The notes under the pieces: model-generated | Told to the model about the DNA's origin: nothing | Seen by the model: only the letters and a program-made list of their open reading frames with translations | Database searches by the model: none | Part shown: piece after piece, positions 56,014 to 60,099 of the stretch | Numbering within the stretch: the stretch's first letter is position 1 | How the letters are laid out: each line of letters starts with the position of its first letter | Origin: Actinospica acidithermotolerans | Lineage (GTDB): Bacteria > Actinomycetota > Actinomycetes > Streptomycetales > Catenulisporaceae | Direction of reading: 5' to 3' | Length of the DNA stretch: 60,099 nucleotides | Assembly: GCF_018139625.1 (NCBI RefSeq) | Contig: NZ_JAGSOH010000034.1 | Coordinates: 1 to 60,099, forward strand | Position numbers and translations under genes: made by a program

Positions 56014-57570
56014 ATGTCGAGCTTCCCGTATCTGACCGTCACGATCGCGGCGCCGCTGGTCGGCGTGGCCGGGATCGCGCTGCTGCCGAAGGGGACGGGG
56101 GCGCGGTCCAAGCAGATCGCGCTCGGCGCCTCGCTGCTGACCCTGGTCCTGTCGATCGTCGACGCGGTGAAGTTCGACGTCGGCGGACCGCGGTTCCAGC
56201 TGAACGAGTCCTACACCTGGATCTCGCAGTTCCACATCAACTACAGCGTCGGGGTGGACGGCATCGCGCTCGTCCTGATCCTGATGACGACGGTCCTGAC
56301 ACCTGTCGTGATCCTCGCCTCCTGGCATGACGACAAAGACCGGCCGCGGCCGTTCTTCTCGCTGCTGCTCGTGCTGGAAGTCATGATGGTCGGCGTCTTC
56401 GCCGCCACCGACGTCTTCCTGTTCTACGTGCTCTTCGAAGGCCTGCTCATCCCGGCCTACTTCCTGATCGGCTCGTACGGACGCAGCGGCGAGCAGAAGC
56501 GCTCGTACGCCGCGGTGAAGTTCCTGCTCTACAACCTGCTCGGCGGCCTGCTCATGCTGGCCGCGGTGATCGGCCTCTACGTCGTGGCCGAGCGCAGCGT
56601 GGCGGATCCCTTCAGCTTCCAGGCGCTGGCCAACGCGGTCTCGTCGGGCACGCTGCACTTCTCCACCGGTGTGGAGCGCTGGCTGTTCCTCGGCTTCTTC
56701 ATCGCGTTCGCGGTCAAGGCGCCGCTGTGGCCGTTCCACACCTGGCTGCCCGACGCGGCGTCCGAGGCGACGCCCGGCACCGCGGTGCTGCTCGTCGGCG
56801 TGCTCGACAAGATCGGCACCTTCGGAATGCTCAGGTTCTGCCTCGAGCTGTTCCCGAACGCGTCGCACTGGTTCACGCCGGCGGTGCTCGTCCTGGCCGT
56901 CATCAGCACGGTCTACGGCGCCCTGCTGGCGATCGGCCAGACCGACATGAAGCGCCTGATCGCGTACACCTCGATCTCGCACTTCGGCCTGATCACCCTC
57001 GGCGTGTTCGCCTGGACGGCGCGCGGCCAGGTCGGCGCCTCGCTCTACATGGTCAACCACGGCCTCGCGACCGGCGCGCTGTTCCTGCTGGCGGGCTTCA
57101 TGATCCGCCGCCGCGGCAGCGCCGAGATCGAGGCGTACGGCGGCGTGCAGAAGGTCGCGCCGCTGCTGGCCGGCACGTTCCTGCTCGCCGGACTCTCCTC
57201 GCTCGCGCTGCCCGGCATGAGCCCCTTCGTCAGCGAGTTCCTCGTCCTCGTCGGGACCTTCGAGAAGTACCCGGTCGCCGCGATCATCGGCGTCACCTCG
57301 ATCGTGCTCGCCGCCGTCTACATCCTCTGGCTCTACCAGCGGACGATGACCGGCCCGGTCGCCGAGTCCGTCTCGAACTTCAAAGATCTCAACAGACGCG
57401 AGCTGGCGGCGGTCGTGCCCCTTCTCGCTCTGATCCTGGTTCTCGGCTTCGCGCCCGGCATCCTGACGAAGTACATCAACCCGGCTGTCACCCAGTCGAC
57501 CACGCAGATCACCGTCGCGCCTCCGCATACCGTCGCAGACGCCGCCCGAGCCGCCGGGAGCCAGAGATGA
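56014..57570 (+). CDS. nuoM: NADH-quinone oxidoreductase subunit M
   Basis: 518 residues, antiporter-like proton pump, about 14 helices. VGVDGIALVLILMTTVL, FYVLFEGLLIPAYFLIGSYG, the lysine in FAVKAPLWPFHTWLPDA and EATPGTAVLLVGVLDKIG are diagnostic. ATG one base after the nuoL stop. Confidence 0.98.
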   Translation: MSSFPYLTVTIAAPLVGVAGIALLPKGTGARSKQIALGASLLTLVLSIVDAVKFDVGGPRFQLNESYTWISQFHINYSVGVDGIALVLILMTTVLTPVVILASWHDDKDRPRPFFSLLLVLEVMMVGVFAATDVFLFYVLFEGLLIPAYFLIGSYGRSGEQKRSYAAVKFLLYNLLGGLLMLAAVIGLYVVAERSVADPFSFQALANAVSSGTLHFSTGVERWLFLGFFIAFAVKAPLWPFHTWLPDAASEATPGTAVLLVGVLDKIGTFGMLRFCLELFPNASHWFTPAVLVLAVISTVYGALLAIGQTDMKRLIAYTSISHFGLITLGVFAWTARGQVGASLYMVNHGLATGALFLLAGFMIRRRGSAEIEAYGGVQKVAPLLAGTFLLAGLSSLALPGMSPFVSEFLVLVGTFEKYPVAAIIGVTSIVLAAVYILWLYQRTMTGPVAESVSNFKDLNRRELAAVVPLLALILVLGFAPGILTKYINPAVTQSTTQITVAPPHTVADAARAAGSQR

Positions 57571-59141
57571 GCATCCTCGCCGCGTCCTCCACGACCGCCA
57601 CGTTCGTCGCCCCGCACGTCGAGTTCGGCAAGCTCTCGCCGATGCTCATCGCGTTCGGCACGGCCACGCTCGGCATCCTGGTGGAGGCCTTCGCACCGCG
57701 CAAGCAGCGGTACGGGATCCAGGTCGGGCTCGCGCTCGTCGGCATCGCGGCCTCGTTCGCCGCGGTGCTCGCGCTCGCCGGCACGACCGCGTCCGTCGTC
57801 GCCCAGGGCTCAGTCGCCGTCGACGGCACGACGCTCTTCCTGCAGGGCACGATCCTGGTCATCTCGTTCGTCGCGTTCCTCGTCATCGCGGAACGCAAGA
57901 CCGACCAGAACCAGGACGCGTTCGCCGCGCAGGGCGCCTCCGTGCCCGGCTCCGCGGCCGAGCGGGAGACCACCCGGCGCGGCTGGCAGACCACCGAGGT
58001 CTACCCGCTGCTGATGTTCTCGGTCGGCGGCATGCTGCTGTTCCCGGCGGCCAACGACCTGCTGACGATGTTCGTCGCGCTCGAGGCGCTCTCGCTGCCG
58101 CTCTACCTCGTCTGCGGGCTCGCCCGGCACCGCCGGCTGCTGTCCCAGGAGGCCGCGCTCAAGTACTTCCTGCTCGGCGCGTTCTCCTCGGCGTTCTTCC
58201 TCTACGGCGCCGCGATGCTCTACGGCTACGCCGGATCGGTGAACCTCGCCGTCATCGCGCAGCACGTCGCGCACCCGACCGCCGGATCCACGCTGCTGTA
58301 CACCGGCGTGGCGCTGCTCGGCATGGGCCTGCTGTTCAAGGTCGGCGCGGCGCCCTTCCACATGTGGACCCCGGACGTCTACCAGGGCGCTCCGACCCCG
58401 GTCACCGGCTTCATGGCCGCGGCCACGAAGATCGCCGCGTTCGGCGCCCTCGTCCGCGTGCTCGACGTCGGCCTCGGCGTCAACAGCGCGGAGAACGTCT
58501 GGCGGCCCGTCATGCAGGCCGTGGCGATCATCACGATGATCGTCGGCGGCGTGCTCGCGCTGACCCAGCGCGACATCAAGCGGATGCTCGCCTACTCGGC
58601 GATCCTCAACGCCGGTTACCTGCTGATCGGCGTGACCTCGACGACCGCGCAGGCCCGCGCGGCCGTCCTGTTCTACCTGCCGGTCTACGGCGTCGCCATC
58701 ATCGGCGCGTTCGCCGTCGTCACCCTGGTGCGCGACGCCGGCGGCGAGGCCACCGACCTGTCCCGCTGGGCCGGACTCGGCCGCCGCGCCCCGATCCCGG
58801 CCGCGCTGCTCGCCGTGTTCCTGCTGGCCTTCGCCGGCATCCCGTTCACCAGCATCTTCATCGGCAAGTTCGCCATCTTCCAGGCGGCGCTGGCGGCCGG
58901 CTCGCCGGACCTGGTGATCGTCGCGGTGCTGGCGAGCGCGCTGGCGGCGTTCTTCTACCTGCGGGTCGTCGTGGTGATGTTCTTCTCCGACCCGCTGCCG
59001 CAGGGCCCGACCATCGCCCACCCGTCCATCGCGGTCAAGACGGCCCTCGCGGTCGCCGCCTTCGCCACCGTCGCCCTCGGCGTGGCGCCGAGCCTGCTGC
59101 TGCACCTGGCGAACAACTCGGCGGGCATCCTCGCCAAGTAG
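57567..59141 (+). CDS. nuoN: NADH-quinone oxidoreductase subunit N
   Basis: 524 residues from ATG 57567 (ATGA with nuoM). Third antiporter-like pump. FVALEALSLPLYLVCGL, EAALKYFLLGAFSSAFFLYG, LLFKVGAAPFHMWTPDVYQG and AAATKIAAFGALVRVL are present. Last of 14 complete nuo genes. Confidence 0.98.
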   Translation: MSILAASSTTATFVAPHVEFGKLSPMLIAFGTATLGILVEAFAPRKQRYGIQVGLALVGIAASFAAVLALAGTTASVVAQGSVAVDGTTLFLQGTILVISFVAFLVIAERKTDQNQDAFAAQGASVPGSAAERETTRRGWQTTEVYPLLMFSVGGMLLFPAANDLLTMFVALEALSLPLYLVCGLARHRRLLSQEAALKYFLLGAFSSAFFLYGAAMLYGYAGSVNLAVIAQHVAHPTAGSTLLYTGVALLGMGLLFKVGAAPFHMWTPDVYQGAPTPVTGFMAAATKIAAFGALVRVLDVGLGVNSAENVWRPVMQAVAIITMIVGGVLALTQRDIKRMLAYSAILNAGYLLIGVTSTTAQARAAVLFYLPVYGVAIIGAFAVVTLVRDAGGEATDLSRWAGLGRRAPIPAALLAVFLLAFAGIPFTSIFIGKFAIFQAALAAGSPDLVIVAVLASALAAFFYLRVVVVMFFSDPLPQGPTIAHPSIAVKTALAVAAFATVALGVAPSLLLHLANNSAGILAK

Positions 59142-59170
59142 CACCCGCCCGCCCCGAAGCGTCCGTCCGG

Positions 59171-59196
59171 CGCCCACGTCAACGAAGCCGTGGGCG
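59171..59196 (+). terminator. Hairpin after nuoN
   Basis: CGCCCACG (59171-59178) pairs with CGTGGGCG (59189-59196) around a 10-base loop, 29 bp after the nuo stop. No T run, so termination may need a factor. Confidence 0.5.
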
Positions 59197-59267
59197 ACGG
59201 GCGGCGGCCTGCGTTCGGTCCGCGCGCGCTTCAGCCGGGTACGTGCCGTCCGTCGGGGGGCATGCAC

Positions 59268-59273
59268 TAGGTT
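59268..59273 (+). promoter_or_regulatory. -10 candidate for the polyprenyl synthase gene
   Basis: TAGGTT, placing transcription start near 59280, about 48 bases before GTG 59328. No clear -35. Confidence 0.45.
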
Positions 59274-59327
59274 GGGAAACTGCAAGTGTGGACAATGACT
59301 GACCCGACGGGGCGGAAGGCGACGATC

Positions 59328-60099
59328 GTGAGCGTGCAGGTGGAGACCGGACGCGCGAGCACCCTTCCCTGGGGGTTGATCACCTCCGACGCCGAGCTCA
59401 TCGGCAGGGTCACCGAAGCGCTCGGGGACGTCGAGGCGCTGCTCGAGGAGGCCGCGCACAGCGACCACCCGCTGATCCGCGAATCGGCCGGCCACCTGGT
59501 CGCCGCCGGCGGCAAGCGCTTCCGCCCGCTGCTGACCCTGATCGCCGCCGAGTTCGGCGAGGCCGTGGTCCCGGACGTGCTCGCGGCGGCGTGCGTCGTC
59601 GAGCTGACGCACATGGCCACGCTGTACCACGACGACGTGATGGACGAGGCCCCGCTGCGCCGCGGCGTGCAGACCGCCAACGCCCGCTGGGACAACTCGA
59701 TCGCGATCCTGACCGGCGACTTCCTGTTCGCCAAGGCCTCCCAGATGCTCGCGGACCTCGGCCCGGAAGCGGTCCGTCTTCAGGCCCTGACCTTCGAACG
59801 TCTGGTCACCGGCCAGATCAACGAGTGCCTGGAGCCCGCCCCCGGCGAATCGGCGATCGACCACTACCTGAGCGTCCTGTCCGACAAGACCGGCTCGCTG
59901 ATCTCCACCTCCGCCCGCTTCGGCGCCCTGCTCTCCGGCGCCCCCGGCCCCGTCGTGGACCAGCTGACGAAGTTCGGCGAGATCTTCGGCCTGGCCTTCC
60001 AGCTGGCGGACGACGTCCTCGACATCGCCGGCAACCCGGAGGAGTCCGGCAAGGTCCCCGGCACCGACCTGCGCGAAGGCGTCCCGACCCTGCCCACCC
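59328..60099 (+). CDS. Polyprenyl diphosphate synthase (3' end cut off)
   Basis: 257 residues visible. Trans-prenyltransferase that builds the long isoprenoid tail for menaquinone from IPP. GGKRFRPLLTLIAAEFG, the first Asp-rich motif DDVMDEAPLRRG, GDFLFAKAS, and the second Asp motif LADDVLDIAGN are present. GTG 59328 is preferred because CGGAAGG lies 8 bases upstream and the N-terminal length fits Streptomyces homologues (SCO4583 type); ATG 59295 is an in-frame alternative. The product chain length cannot be read from the sequence alone. Confidence 0.95.
   Translation, partial: MSVQVETGRASTLPWGLITSDAELIGRVTEALGDVEALLEEAAHSDHPLIRESAGHLVAAGGKRFRPLLTLIAAEFGEAVVPDVLAAACVVELTHMATLYHDDVMDEAPLRRGVQTANARWDNSIAILTGDFLFAKASQMLADLGPEAVRLQALTFERLVTGQINECLEPAPGESAIDHYLSVLSDKTGSLISTSARFGALLSGAPGPVVDQLTKFGEIFGLAFQLADDVLDIAGNPEESGKVPGTDLREGVPTLPT

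Overview
The window is high-GC (about 70%) actinobacterial chromosome, almost entirely coding, with GTGA/ATGA start-stop overlaps inside operons. Gene content and order resemble Streptomyces: MtrAB-LpqB, an orphan NarL-type regulator beside a ribosome hibernation factor, futalosine-type menaquinone synthesis and a 14-gene nuo operon. The order is condensed compared with what I recall of S. coelicolor, which points to a Streptomyces relative such as Catenulispora or Actinospica. That placement is inference.

Left part (1-11.4 kb): a minus-strand MoxR operon (polytopic membrane protein, DUF4129, DUF4350, truncated MoxR ATPase) diverges from mtrA-mtrB-lpqB. These are followed by comF, a long-form hibernation factor, an orphan response regulator and tRNA-Gln(UUG). 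Next (11.4-17.7 kb) come housekeeping genes: glmU, prs, rplY behind a highly structured leader, pth, hemL and a histidine phosphatase.

Centre (17.7-35.1 kb): system II cytochrome c maturation (TlpA/ResA lipoprotein, CcdA, ResB, CcsA), an LCP cell-wall ligase, a RibD-like enzyme with swapped domain order, and an L,D-transpeptidase. The menaquinone genes then follow: ubiD, mqnP, ubiX, a Lrp regulator, mqnE, a parS-like site, a GNAT protein, a DUF4229 protein, mqnA, mqnC and the aminodeoxyfutalosine deaminase. A small accessory patch (35.2-37.6 kb) holds two tandem paralogous unknown proteins, a CPCC-domain protein and decayed copies of the ubiE 3' end.

Right part (37.6-60.1 kb): ubiE/menG, a dimethylformamidase-like lipoprotein, a polytopic membrane protein with a TTA codon, a menJ-type reductase with a strong terminator, a 495-bp nuo control region with three palindromic operator candidates (Rex/CRP type), the full nuoA-N operon, and the start of a polyprenyl diphosphate synthase. 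Together the genes build the respiratory chain: quinone head group, its prenyl tail and tail saturation, complex I that reduces it, and cytochrome c maturation downstream. mqnB and mqnD are not in the window. I saw no insertion sequence, prophage, CRISPR array or biosynthetic gene cluster. The most novel signals are regulatory: the rplY leader, the nuo operator array, the 25-codon ORF bridging nuoB and nuoC, and several leaderless-type promoters.
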